Assembly (NCBI GenBank): GCA_963930775.1
Contig: OZ005689.1
Location: 3,472,001-3,536,000, forward strand
DNA length: 64,000 nt
Origin: Cliona cf. orientalis
Lineage: Eukaryota > Porifera > Demospongiae > Clionaida > Clionaidae
Reading direction: 5' to 3'
Below are positions 23,487-35,000 of this stretch, one piece after another. A program made the position numbers and the translations under genes. The first letter of the stretch is position 1. Each line of letters begins with the position of its first letter. The notes beneath the pieces are model-generated. The model searched no databases, was not told where the DNA came from, and saw only the letters and a program-made list of their open reading frames with translations.

Positions 23487-24612
23487 TAGAGTAAATGATC
23501 AGATTTCGGACACCAGGTTGATTCGGACACCTGCGCAGCCGATACGAAGGACTTGGGGGAGGGGTCTTGGCATGATTACGTACCTTAGCCCGTATGGGGA
23601 CGGTGCCCCAGCAATATGGCCATCGAAGTCCCGCTAGTACTGGTATGGCAGGCTCGAATTCATGCTGTCCGAACTCATCAATGGTCGGACGCTTTAATTA
23701 TTCGTCGGACAGGCCGTACGTCGAAGTCCTAGGTCAACTTTTAGTGATCATATGTGAAGTGCTCCCGCTGCCCGTCACGCGAAGCGTTTGACCTTTGACC
23801 CCCGAAGTCATCAATGGTCGGACGCTTTAATTATTCGTCGGACAGGCCGTACGTCGAAGTCCTAGGTCAACTTTTAGTGATCATATGTGAAGTGCTCCCG
23901 CTGCCCGTCACGCGAAGCGTTTGACCTTTGACCCCCGAAGCATGCGAACGGCGCTGCGCAACCAAGCTCCAGCAGGTGGAAATTTTCAAAACGGCATTTA
24001 AATGATCTCTACAACCTAAAACTACTATTTTCGATAATTTACAACGTATCTGACTGGTAAAAAGGTACAAAATGTGTGAAATATATCACCTCCGTGGTGG
24101 CTGGATCAGGCTGTCCCATGGAGAAGAGTTCAACATTGTCTTTCTTTGTTTTTACAACTCATTAGGTGCAGTAAACGTAAGAAATATCCTTTATGACCCA
24201 TATCAATGCCATCCAAATTACTAAAACCGCCGTTTAGAAGTTTTTTGTATTTTAGTCGTCGGATTTAGCTCCGAGGCACAGCGCGATACACTCGCCGTGG
24301 GATCAAAGGTCAAATGCGCCGCGTGAAGGGCTGCTGGAGCACTTCACATAGGATCACAAAAAGTTGACCTAGGACATCGACGGACGGCATGTCCGACGAA
24401 AAGTTAAAGCGTCCGACCATTGATGAGTTCGGACAGCATGAATTCGAGCCTGCCACACCAGTACTAGCGGGACTTCGATGGCCATTGCTGGGGTACAATC
24501 CTCACACGGGCTAATGTACGTAGTCATACTGAGACCACTCCCCCAAGTCACACGTATCGGCTGCGCAGGTGTCCGAATCAACCTGGTGTCCGAAATCTCA
24601 TCATTTACTCTA
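23487..24612. mobile_element. Long-arm foldback element with internal tandem duplication
   Basis: Arms of about 310 bp (23487-23803 and 24301-24612) are inverted copies at roughly 85-90% by eye, starting AGAGTAAATGATCAGATTTC. A 133-bp block at the inner edge of the left arm occurs twice in direct tandem (23671-23803 and 23804-23936), nearly identical. Open frames inside are arm shadows. No TA duplication is obvious. Confidence 0.75.
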
Positions 24613-25910
24613 CCAGTCAGCTAACGAATGACGCAAACCGTATGTCCCAATCTTTGTTGCAACGTGTGCAAATTATGCTCAAAGATACAGTATTACAAAT
24701 TTATAAACCGGACCTCCGCTTCAAATCTCGGACATGCTTGCATATTCTATCTTGGTGATGATCAGAATCGGTCAACGCTGCTACAGGTACATGCACTAGC
24801 AGCTAACTGCGGTCCACCATTTCGATCGTGTTTAGCCACGCCCACCAGTGGGACTCCACCCAATCATTTCGCTGAATCGGACGCAAATAGAGGATGACTA
24901 CTGGCTAGCTCCACTTCAAGTGTAAGCTAAAGAAAGTTGTAGAAAGCATGGAATCATTTAGTATATGGCCTACCATGACTGTGATTCCGACCAAACTCAT
25001 CTAAAACCGCATGTCCGGGATTCGACGATATCCGATGATTGGTAAATTACTCTAGCAGTAATAATAGGGTAAGTGTAGCTAAAACCTGGACTCCGGATTC
25101 TGGACTGGACTGTGGACTGAGATTTGGACTCAATTTTGGACTGATGCTCAGTTCAGCATTTCCAACAATAAACTCTTCCCAGACCCAACCCCAAACAGCC
25201 CTGGGTATGGGTGTGATGTTGAGCCAGCTGTAAAATTTAATGGTTATACTAGGTACGTAGCTACATGACACCCCACTGTGTAGCTATAGCTAATCACAAG
25301 TGAATACCGAATGTGTACGTTAAATGGAGCAGAATCAGTTTCAGTATTGAATGTAATAATTATGCTGAAATGCTGTAATGTTAAGAGAGGGAGGGGGGAG
25401 TTAAGGGGACAAAATGTTGTTAACGTCATAATGACATTAAATTTTCCACAAGGACTTTAGATAAGCCCCTAACTATGTAACTAGACTGTGTATATACTAT
25501 ATTTAGCTACTGCATACGCATTAGCTACTTAGATGTAGGAATTTATAGCTAGCTATATATACTCATGGTGCAATCGAAAGATCAAGCTTCAAGCTTCAAG
25601 TGAAAGCAATATCTTGTACAAACAATGTCATGTTTAATTTAGACTAGCTATTATAATGCATAAATCAATAGTAAACATCCGCATAATATAAACACTATTA
25701 GCATGATGACACATAGCTACAATGTATTTATATAAGGATAGACTGCTGCATGAATCAACAGTAAAAAATCGAGCATATATAAACACTATTAGCATTATGA
25801 TAATAGTTTTAACTTTTAGAAAAACATTCAGTTTTAATTAATTTTGTGGATGATACTCCACAGCTCTTGTTCTAACAGGCGTGTGAAAGAAGAGAAGTAG
25901 CTACGTACCG
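24613..25910. other. Upstream region of R3 without recognised genes
   Basis: No gene supported. At 25085-25140 the word GGACT recurs in a short degenerate run. The stretch 25313-25475 (an inverted segment containing TTTTCCACAAGGACTTTAGA) resembles sequence at 32190-32545 upstream of the R4 Ig exon, so the two loci may share a dispersed repeat or an old promoter-proximal duplication. Confidence 0.4.
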
Positions 25911-27845
25911 ATGGTGCAGTTTATGGCAGGACGCTATGGATCTGGGTATCTTTCAATAAGGCCACGTGGATCTTTCATTCTCGTGCTTCTTTTCAGCAAT
26001 CATATATCAAGTAAGAAACTGACAAAATTATGTAGAATAGTACGAAAAAAATTAGCAGCAGTTATTAAACAAGTAATTATTATTTACAACGTCGTACTGC
26101 ACCTTATAATAGCCATACCCATAATAATTAGGTACTATATCTGAAGCCATAGCAAGATGCGTCTGTCCTGGTGACAAGCTGACCTACAGGTGTTCAATTC
26201 AGGGAGGTTCCATTAATGGAGCTACTATCTGGAATGGAACTGCTTTTAGTGGCTGTCATCAAGATGAGATTCTACTACGACACTTAGGAGACTCAATTGG
26301 CACTTGTAATAATGGAGCTATAGTGGCAACTTCACTTCACAGCTCAATGTCACCATCACTCCAGAAACTGCTGGAAAGACTATCACGTGTGCTTATGATG
26401 CAATGACTGGTGACAAAACTCATAACATGATTAAGTTTTCCATGGTAGTTCCAGGTAACTAATTACCTCTCCAGAATGATATTATAGTCCAGCAAGTAGC
26501 ACATTATAGGCAGAATCCTGTTAGTTACTAAGTACCTGTCTGCATGCTATACATATTCAAATACTGATTATTGTTAATCATAACTGCAGGTCAGTTACAA
26601 CCATGTGCACCAAATAAACTTTATATCAGCGCTATAATAATTATTATTATGGTGACAGGTCTAGCAATAGGTAGAATCTTCGTTAGCTACTTGTGTATAT
26701 ATGTTATTTAAGCAGTTGGTCACATGTAATTATCACTATAGGTCACTTATCACCCCCAAACAAACTTTATATCAGTACTGCCAACTTTGTTTCAAGACGT
26801 CTTAGATTCAGCTGGAGTCCAGTTGCCTCTGGTTGTCCCGTTATCCATTACAACATCCTAGCATCAAACTGTGGCAGCTGCCCCACAACCACCAATCACA
26901 CCAATGTCACCTGCACTGATGTACCAACTGAAAACAGTGTGTGCACATTTGCTATACAGACTGTGCTCTGTGGGAGTCTTGTTGGTGACAAAAGTGACCC
27001 AGTTATCGTAACTACTACAAGAGCTGAAGGTTGGTATGTGAGCTATAATTGCATCCACTGCAGACTTACACTTTTAGTACTTAAACAGCTTCTCTTTCCA
27101 CCCTCATTCCCGGAGCACTGATGTTGTTTTTAGCTGTGGTGCTCATAACTGGATGCATTCTGTATGTCATACTTATGAAACGATTGAAAACATGCTCACA
27201 GTAAGATCTTTGTTATTGCTTTCTGTAGCTAAGTGCATGATGTAAGTATCCTAAATTCTGTACATGTTTATAATGCACGTGTGTCTTGCATAACAAACCC
27301 AAACTTTAAGACCAAAACTGAAATAAGTTCAGCACTTCCCTGCATTGAACAAAGATTTATTTTACCATTAAATTTATCAATTTTGGCCTCTTCTGCCAAA
27401 GCCACTTCTATTAGCTGCATGGAGGGCTATTAAATTATAGAACGTTAAGACCAAAATTGAAATAAGTTCAGCACTAGAATTCCCTGCATTGAATAATGTT
27501 TTATTTTACCATAAAGTTTATCTCATCAATTTTTTTGACCTCTTCTACCGAATCCACTTCAATTAGCTACATGCATGGAGGGCTATTAAATTACTGTAAC
27601 AGTACAAAGACTTAATTACCTTATAAGATAAATCATTATACATTCAGGTGCAACAAAGTTCAAGAGAATAGTGAGGTGCCATATAATATTATACACGCAT
27701 AGTATTATTATTAGCGGAAATAAATTGTCATTTACAACAAAATTTAATACTGTAGTCTACATTTATCTCTATCAGGGAGCAGACAGTATGGGGTACTCTG
27801 TATGTGAGAGACCGTCTTCCAATAGATCCAGGAATAATAATGTAA
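25911..27845 (+). pseudogene. R3: damaged Ig-like/FN3-like receptor
   Basis: Signal exon 25911-26010 (SFILVLLF). The Ig-like exon, about 26153-26454, starts CVCPGD and has IWNGTAFSGC, but near 26325-26340 a deletion relative to R6 shifts the frame, so its length no longer fits phase 1 to phase 1. The FN3-like exon 26742-27029 (SNCGSCP, NVTC) and short helix exon 27134-27200 are intact in phase. A possible last exon 27776-27845 joins in the expected phase 2 and ends in TAA. The frameshift suggests a pseudogene, unless that exon is skipped, which its symmetric phase would allow. Confidence 0.6.
27306..27593. repeat. Tandem duplication of about 140 bp in an R3 intron
   Basis: Two direct copies (27306-27437 and 27445-27593) start at TTAAGACCAAAAxTGAAATA and end at GGAGGGCTATTAAATTA, with small indels. 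No function suggested. Confidence 0.75.
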
Positions 27846-29356
27846 GTTAATTGCTAATTATTAATAATGTCCAATAACAAAGTCTGTAGGGCCGTCAATA
27901 AGCCAAAAATTCAATCCTATTAATAATTTTATTCACAGCTGCAGATTGAGTATGATAAAACATTTCATGAAAACTGAATCGGAACTGAACAAACATTCAT
28001 CTTGATAACTATCCGTGATATGACATTGATAATAGCTAGGCTCTAATACAGCAGTTATATAATAGTAGCTACTATCATAATAATGGATGTATAGAATTAG
28101 CTATCATGCATATTGAATTTTGCATGCCACACCACCTCTACACGCGAAAATTTTCTTCGTGAACTTACTACTTCATGCTTTTGCGCTTGCACATATTTCT
28201 GTCGACCATTTACCCGATCATGCTTACTTTCTAGGATCTGGAAACTTAGCCTCGTCTCTAAGCATCCCATTTACACACGAAAAGGTACGATGGCCTTGGA
28301 GATAAGGCTATGGAAATAGACCCGCTACCATAGAATGGCACATCGATGGGGAGGGGAGGCCTCAAGGCACTATACCAGTCATGCGAGCTCAAGGCCGGAA
28401 GAATTTAAAGAATAATATTATGCTGATTCAGCAGTTTGGCGACAACAGCCGCCAAGGAGACTGCTACCTAGTGATAGGGGTTTTTCCCTTCCTATTTCTA
28501 GATATTATTAGCTTGATTCGGGAGATTTGATTTCGTTTTATCACTGTGTAGCTAAATCCGATTGTGATCCGATTTGGTCCTGGGGTTCCGGAGGCTATCA
28601 TATGTATGCACAAATAGAATTCGAAACCACCTAAACTGTATTAAGTTAGAGCATTCATTGATGGTGTACTAGCTTAGCTAATAGCCTGTGAAATTCCCAA
28701 AAATCCCAGCAATCAAGCAATAAGTTCAGCGGAGAAATTAATGCTAAGTCAGCAAAATTAATATGCCTTATAGGGCTACAATTGTTTGCGGATACAAATT
28801 TTAGCGAAATAGCGTATTTAGGGGGTAGCTACTCATTCTAGCGAATTTTTTTTCAAAATTAACATTCTATTTACCGGTATGATATATTCGAAATTGTAGA
28901 AAATTTTAATATTCGCGAGTACAATAATGTTATTATTTTTAGCAAAAGTTAGGCAAATCGCCAATTTCGCTAGTTCTTGGTAGATACGGAACGGGTAAAA
29001 TTTAATGAGAAATGAGAAATTGGAACTTCTGAGGAATGGAAACTGAAATGAAAATGGTCATTATTGTTGCTAGCTGATAATACCGATATGAATGCTCGTA
29101 CATCAAAGCATCAGTTAAGACTTTATTTGTCAAATTATAGACAGATTTCTTGTAGCTAATTACAATAAAATAAGGGTGCTTAGCTATGCATGTATACCCC
29201 TTTCAGTCCGCACATATTCCCTCGCCTTTCACTGATTCCGTGTAACGATACTGGCAGTGATACTGGCTACATGTGACTATCAAAGCGGGACTCACTTTTT
29301 TCACTTGATCCGAAGAACGGAGTGGATGTACAAGCCCACGTATTTTGATGTATATA
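27846..29356. other. Intergenic stretch, no gene recognised
   Basis: Overlapping open frames at 28113-28319 have no recognisable domain. Near 29005-29070 a short segment resembles the GGAAATGAGAAACGAG part of the MULE-like element at 21898-23055, in degraded form. Otherwise I see nothing. Confidence 0.4.
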
Positions 29357-29932
29357 TAAGGTAAATGTCCCTATTATGAGTCACTTAAGCAAGTGATATG
29401 CCATATATGTAATTGGGGAGTTATTTTTTGTGGTTAAATTTTTTATGGACTTCCCAATGTGTCTATTAGCTACATCGGGTACGAATGAGATCTCCCCTAT
29501 TAAAAGATGTGATTTTTAAAAAATTATCTTGTCAGCACTATTACGGGAGATATTATGGACCGCCTGCTGGTATTATGGGTCACTACTTTCAGTGCCATGA
29601 ACTCAACCATGATAAAGCTTCTTTAACAGATGGGATGTACTTAGCAGCCATCCAGAAGCGAGGCGTAGTTGTGAATACTAGATAGGAGTGGCTAAATATG
29701 CCAAAAGAAATTATTTTATTAAAATGATTCATCGAAGTTTGAAAACCCTTCTCTAAATATAAAATAAGCAGAAACTTACATGAAAATTCAATTGGGAATG
29801 GAAACAATTTATCAGATAATAATATCTCATAAGGTACAATACACTGGCCCCAGCAATAGTTGGATACTTGCAAATTAATTAGTCTTGATGACCCATAATA
29901 CAGGCTGACTCATAATAGGTACATCTACCTTA
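29357..29932. mobile_element. Inverted-repeat element, TAAGGTAAATGTCCCTATTATG ends
   Basis: Left TAAGGTAAATGTCCCTATTA and right TAATAGGTACATCTACCTTA form imperfect terminal inverted repeats of about 27 bp, ending in TGAGTCA. The interior has a 66-codon open frame without a domain. The target duplication is unclear. Confidence 0.6.
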
Positions 29933-30239
29933 CATGTAGCTATTTGTACGTATTATTTATTAATACTAGTGCTGATGAAAATCATCTGTGCGGGGCGAGC
30001 CTTCGCAAAAGTCACAAGATTTCTTTGAAAGCACATAGGCATGCATGCGCACATGGGGTTGGTACCTCAATAGCTAGGTCTGAGAAGCTATATACCACGA
30101 CAGTGAAAGTATCACAGATTGCTAGTATAATAGCTATAGTCCAATAATGTTGATCACCTATGCTAGTAGTCTACATGCCATGATCATGAGTCCAAATACC
30201 ATGACGACCATTACCTTACGCGTTCAAAATAATTTAACT

Positions 30240-30440
30240 CTCTCCTGATCACCCCACAAACTAGAGCTCTGTAGAGCACATACCCCGCGCGCTCTGTAGC
30301 GTACTGTAGCGTAGTACTGCAACACTCTGCGTTTTATGACCTGACGACCCTTTCCAACACTGAGCTTGAGCATGCGCAGTCGCATCAGTATGCTAAAGAG
30401 TGGGTGTGGTCGATAAACCACAGGCATGTTGAACAGAAAA
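30240..30440 (+). repeat. Dispersed repeat, copy 1 (AGAGCTCTGTAGAGCAC family)
   Basis: About 180 bp match 42406-42600 in the same orientation. Shared words include AGAGCTCTGTAGAGCACATA, GACGACCCTTTCCAACA, GAGCATGCGCAGTC and GTGGTCGATAAACCACAGGC. It is probably a short interspersed element. Weaker starts occur near 52950 and 15452. Confidence 0.65.
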
Positions 30441-30880
30441 TACACGATTTTTAGCACTAGTAAGCCCTTTTGAGCAATTCGAAGCCCGTATAAACCAGTT
30501 TTTCACCGATATTTACCGATTGGTTGTGCTTACAGTACGCACAGACGCCTAGAACTCGAGATCTGGCGATTTTCGTGCCGACAACGACGACGACAACAAC
30601 AACGACAGACGGACAAATTAAACCGATTGCTTTACCCCTTGCGCATGCGCGCGGGGTAACAAACCGCTTCCTATACCTCGTCAGATCATGTATTCGGGGC
30701 TCGCTCAGGCTCGAGCTCGCCCCGAATAAGGGGCGTGGCATTGGCGTGGCATGGTATTGCACTTTCGTTCTTCGGATCGAGTGGAAGAAGTGAGTCCCCT
30801 ATCAAAACAGCGCAGAGAACTGAAGAGCTAGCACTCATTGACGGACGTGACACCATGGTAGGCCTGGTATTTTAATGATT

Positions 30881-31989
30881 GGGGTATTCCAGATAATGGG
30901 CCAGTACAGTTAATAAGAATACACCCCTGTTGAGGAACACTTTTCCAGTTCCCCTGAAGACAAGTAATCGGATAAATTTCCCCCAGAGGACTTAATTAAA
31001 ATGGAGGCAGTGACCCCCAAGACATTGTTAAAATGCACCATTTTACCCCCAGAACATCATTAAAATAGCCTCAACACCCCCAAGACTTCATCAAGCCAAG
31101 CTACCTCCTCAGGATACAATTATCATTAACTATAATATAGAATAGCCCAATGAGGATACACCCCTATGGAGGAAGGTTGATTAGTATTGTAGGGTCAAGA
31201 TTTAATGAAATATTGAGGGTAATTTTATGGATTTTAATGAGGTATTGTAGGCACCATTGTAGATGGTAATGAAGTATTGAGGGGGCATTGCAGTGAATAA
31301 TTAGTATTGATGGAGTAGCTGGTCAGGGTTAGTCTCGTGCGCCAGCTCCTCCTACGCAAAAAGGGAGAAAGGATCTGGTAAATATCGTACTATCCACTTG
31401 TCCCCGTGGAATGCACATGACGTCATAGAATGTGACATCACTAACCGCAAACATCACAACCAGACAAGAACGAAGTGATAACTTCTAGCTGTTTCTCCTT
31501 CAATGACATATAGCCTAACTCAGCGCTTGCTGTCTTCACTGTGTCCTCGAGCTTCTCCATCGTTCCTGCCAAGAATGTCTCACGGGTCAGCCCCTCTTAC
31601 GAGTGACCGCCAACTTTATTGTATATGCATATAATTTAAGCAGCTACTTCGCGCGTTGCGTTACGTCCTGGATGGTCATGTGACTAGATACTGCCATTTC
31701 ATTGGTAGTTTATATAGCCTACATGGGGACAAGCGGATGGTACGTTATTTACCAGACCCTTTCTCCCTTTTTGTGTAGGAGGGGCTGGCGCGCAAGACTA
31801 GGTCAGGGTATCGAGGAATTATTATTAGTTTTGTAGGGTAAAATCCATATTACTAATTAGTTTGATAGGGTAAAATGAGCAAATTGATTAGTTTTGATGG
31901 TTATTTTTGCACTTCAATTGGTATTTAGGCGTAATAAATACAAATCTCTTCCTCCATAGGGGTGTACGCCTATTATCTGGAATAGCCCA
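30881..31989. mobile_element. Inverted-repeat element split by a nested MULE-like insertion
   Basis: Outer ends GGGGTATTCCAGATAATGGG and its inverse near 31960-31989, each followed inward by ACACCCCT and AGGA. Related sequence in inverted form also occurs inside, near 31130-31172. Internal words such as TTTAATGAAGTATTGAGGG recur. A TAGTCTCG element is nested at 31330-31800. Confidence 0.65.
31330..31800. mobile_element. MULE-like MITE, TAGTCTCGTGCGCCAGC ends, perfect 9-bp duplication
   Basis: Inverted ends TAGTCTCGTGCGCCAGC / GCTGGCGCGCAAGACTA. Flanks GGTCAGGGT at 31321-31329 and 31801-31809 are identical. Long arms of about 75 bp include AAAAGGGAGAAAGG. Non-coding. Confidence 0.85.
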
Positions 31990-32061
31990 TTATATAGATG
32001 ATGTAAGCTTCAAGGTGTGGTTGCATATTTCTCTATGATGCTTTTCTAGGTACACACAAGA

Positions 32062-35000
32062 ATGGTTCCGCAGTTATACAATTTTAAACCTGCAGAAAGC
32101 TTGCTCTTTTTATTTTTGCTTTCGTTTCAGACATGTGATTCAGGTATAATTTGATTAGCTTGTCCAAAGTCCTTGGCAGTGGAAAACGTAACGTCATTAT
32201 GATGTTAACTTTTATCCCCCTCCCCCTCGGCTCCCTCCCCTAACCCCTTTCTTAATGTCACAGCAGTTCAGCATACTCGGATTCAATACTGAAAGATTGA
32301 TTCTGTTTCATTTAGCTTAGCTACACATTTGGTATTCTACAGTGCTATATGTCTTCTTGGATTCATTGCCGGCTTACCTGTGCTTCTTTGATAGCTTCTT
32401 CCTTGCCTGATCAAGCTACACTTCTAGCTATGCTAGTGCTGACAATGCAGTTGTAAAAGGTCATGGACTAAGACCCCCTCCCCCCTAATGTCATAATGAT
32501 TGTTAATTTTTCCACAAGCACTTTGGATAAGCCCCCTAATAATATTATAGGATCATGTAAATTTTTACTTATGATAATAATAATAATTATTATTACAGTT
32601 TCAGCTAGCAATGCATTTCTGACTACACCGAACATCAACTGTGCCTGTCCTGGTGAGGAGGTAACATTCACATGTACAGTTGTTGGAGGGGGCATCACAG
32701 TATGGAGTGGAACTGCCTTCGATTGCTCTAGTGGCACAAATGACATTTCATTAAGCCATACCCGGTTCATGGAGGGAATTTCTAAAAGCTGCAATGGTGG
32801 TGCCACAGTAGCTACGAGTCTTGGGGTTACTAATGACCGTTACACCTCGCAACTCCGTGTTCAAGTCAGCAGTGATCTTAACAGTAGGACTGTACAGTGT
32901 GCACACGACTCCAATGCGGGACCAATGACTGCTGTTGGTACAAGTACTTTAGTAGTCGTCAATAGTAAGTTTATTATTGTCTATACATACATATTGAGCA
33001 TCCATGCGTGCATGCATGCACCGTAAAAATCATTATTTAGCTATATACCTCAATTAATGCATATGTTGCAGCACCTGAAGCACCTACCATTCAATCTAAC
33101 GTCAGTGATGGTCACATTGTGCTGATCTGGGTACCACAATCAACTTGTGCTCCTCTCTACTACAGAGTCATATCTAATTGTAGTACATGCCCCTCTGGTA
33201 CTACGAATTTGACAACAGCCAGTTGTCCTATACCACAACAGTGGACAGATAGAGTTGTGTGTGCTTTCAGTGTAAGGAGTGAGATTTGTGGTGGTAACCT
33301 CACTGGTATGTCTGAAAGCCCTAAGCTGGTCACATTTCAAGGTACATACACACGAGAAATTATAAGCTCATCATTATTTGTGTATCTTTTGTCTGTGCAT
33401 ATACTGGGTTATTTCCTTTGGTATGCATACACATTCATGTAATAGTATAGTGTACTGTCAGTGCACGCATGCATAACACACTGTATGCAACATTCTGTAT
33501 TAGTGGGAAGTGCTAAATCTACAATATGTAACAGTTTGTTTGATGAGGCATTATGGCTATCTTGTGTGTAGTAATCATAACAATGTCCTGTTTACTTTAA
33601 TGACGTGAGTTGACCTCATATCAGTGATTTGCTATCTGTTACCTTATTTGTAGAGCCCACTGTGAATATTGTACCCATATATTCTGAAGACAACACTTTG
33701 ATTAAAATCATAGTTCGTGGAATCAATCTTGGGGTAGGTGCTCCACCCTATTGCTATTGCTATTGCACAATGCATGAATATTATGTTAATATGAATACAG
33801 ATTGTTGAGTCAGAACGTACGACTATATATTTGACAGAATACAATATCACCTTTTCGAATCCTGATACCAACATGGTGATATACTCAGCTCCTTACTTGA
33901 CTTGTCGTAGAGATACTTGTGATCAGACTGATATCACTCCACCTTCCTTATCACAAATTTGTTCGTCTTCAACCATCACTGTTACTGTCCATGCAGATTA
34001 TGGATTAGGAGAAAGGCTGCTCTCCGATCCAATTGACATAGGTATGTGGTACCATTGGAAAAATTAAATAGCTTATACTGACTGCCTGAATTTCTCAAAA
34101 TTTAATGCTAATGAAATTCTATCATTCGAAGTAACCAGTATACATACAGGATTTATTAAGTAGAAACAATAGGACGAAATACATGATACAAGAGTGGGCA
34201 CTTTCATTTCGTGTATCCTATGTATGCACATGAGAACTATTGTGAGTAGTCTTTGTATTATTACATTGTGTGGGTGCTCTTGTTTGAGAGGGAGAATGGT
34301 TAACTGTTTTGCTTGGCTGATGAGAAGAAATTCGTTCTTTAGGGTGTACAAACCGATTTATTGATGTGCGATACAACCCGGCTGATTCTACCATATCCTG
34401 TGTATCCTTAAATCCAACGAATACTTCGATTAAGTCATGCCATGTCACTTATGTATGGAAGCCGAGAAGTGCAATTTCCCGCACGACGCCCATTTCCGCA
34501 TGCGGAGGGCCAGCTCCGCATGCGGACGTACGTTCTCCGCGTGCGGAGAGCCAGCTCCGCATGCGGGCAAACGTTCTCCGCGTGCGGAGACCCTGCTCCG
34601 CATGCGGGGGTGTCTTCTCCGCGTGCGGAGACCCTGCTCCGCATGCGGAGATATCTTCTCGGCGTGCGGAGACTCTGCTCCGCATGCGGAGGTACGTCTC
34701 CGCACGCCGAGAAGTGCATCTCCGCATGCGGAGCAGGGTCTCCGCACGCCGAGAAGTGCACTTCCGCATGCGGAGCAGGGTCTCCGCACGCCGAGAGCAC
34801 TTCCGCATGCGGAGCAGGGTCTCCGCATGCGGAGGTAGCTACGTCTCCGCACGCCGAGAAGTGCATCTCCGCATGCGGAGCAGGGTCTCCGCACGCCGAA
34901 AAGTGCACCTCCGCATGCGGAGCAGGGTCTCCGCACGCCGAGAAGTGCATCTCCGCACGCGGAAAACGTTTCAACCCGCGTGCGTGGGTGCATTTCCGCA

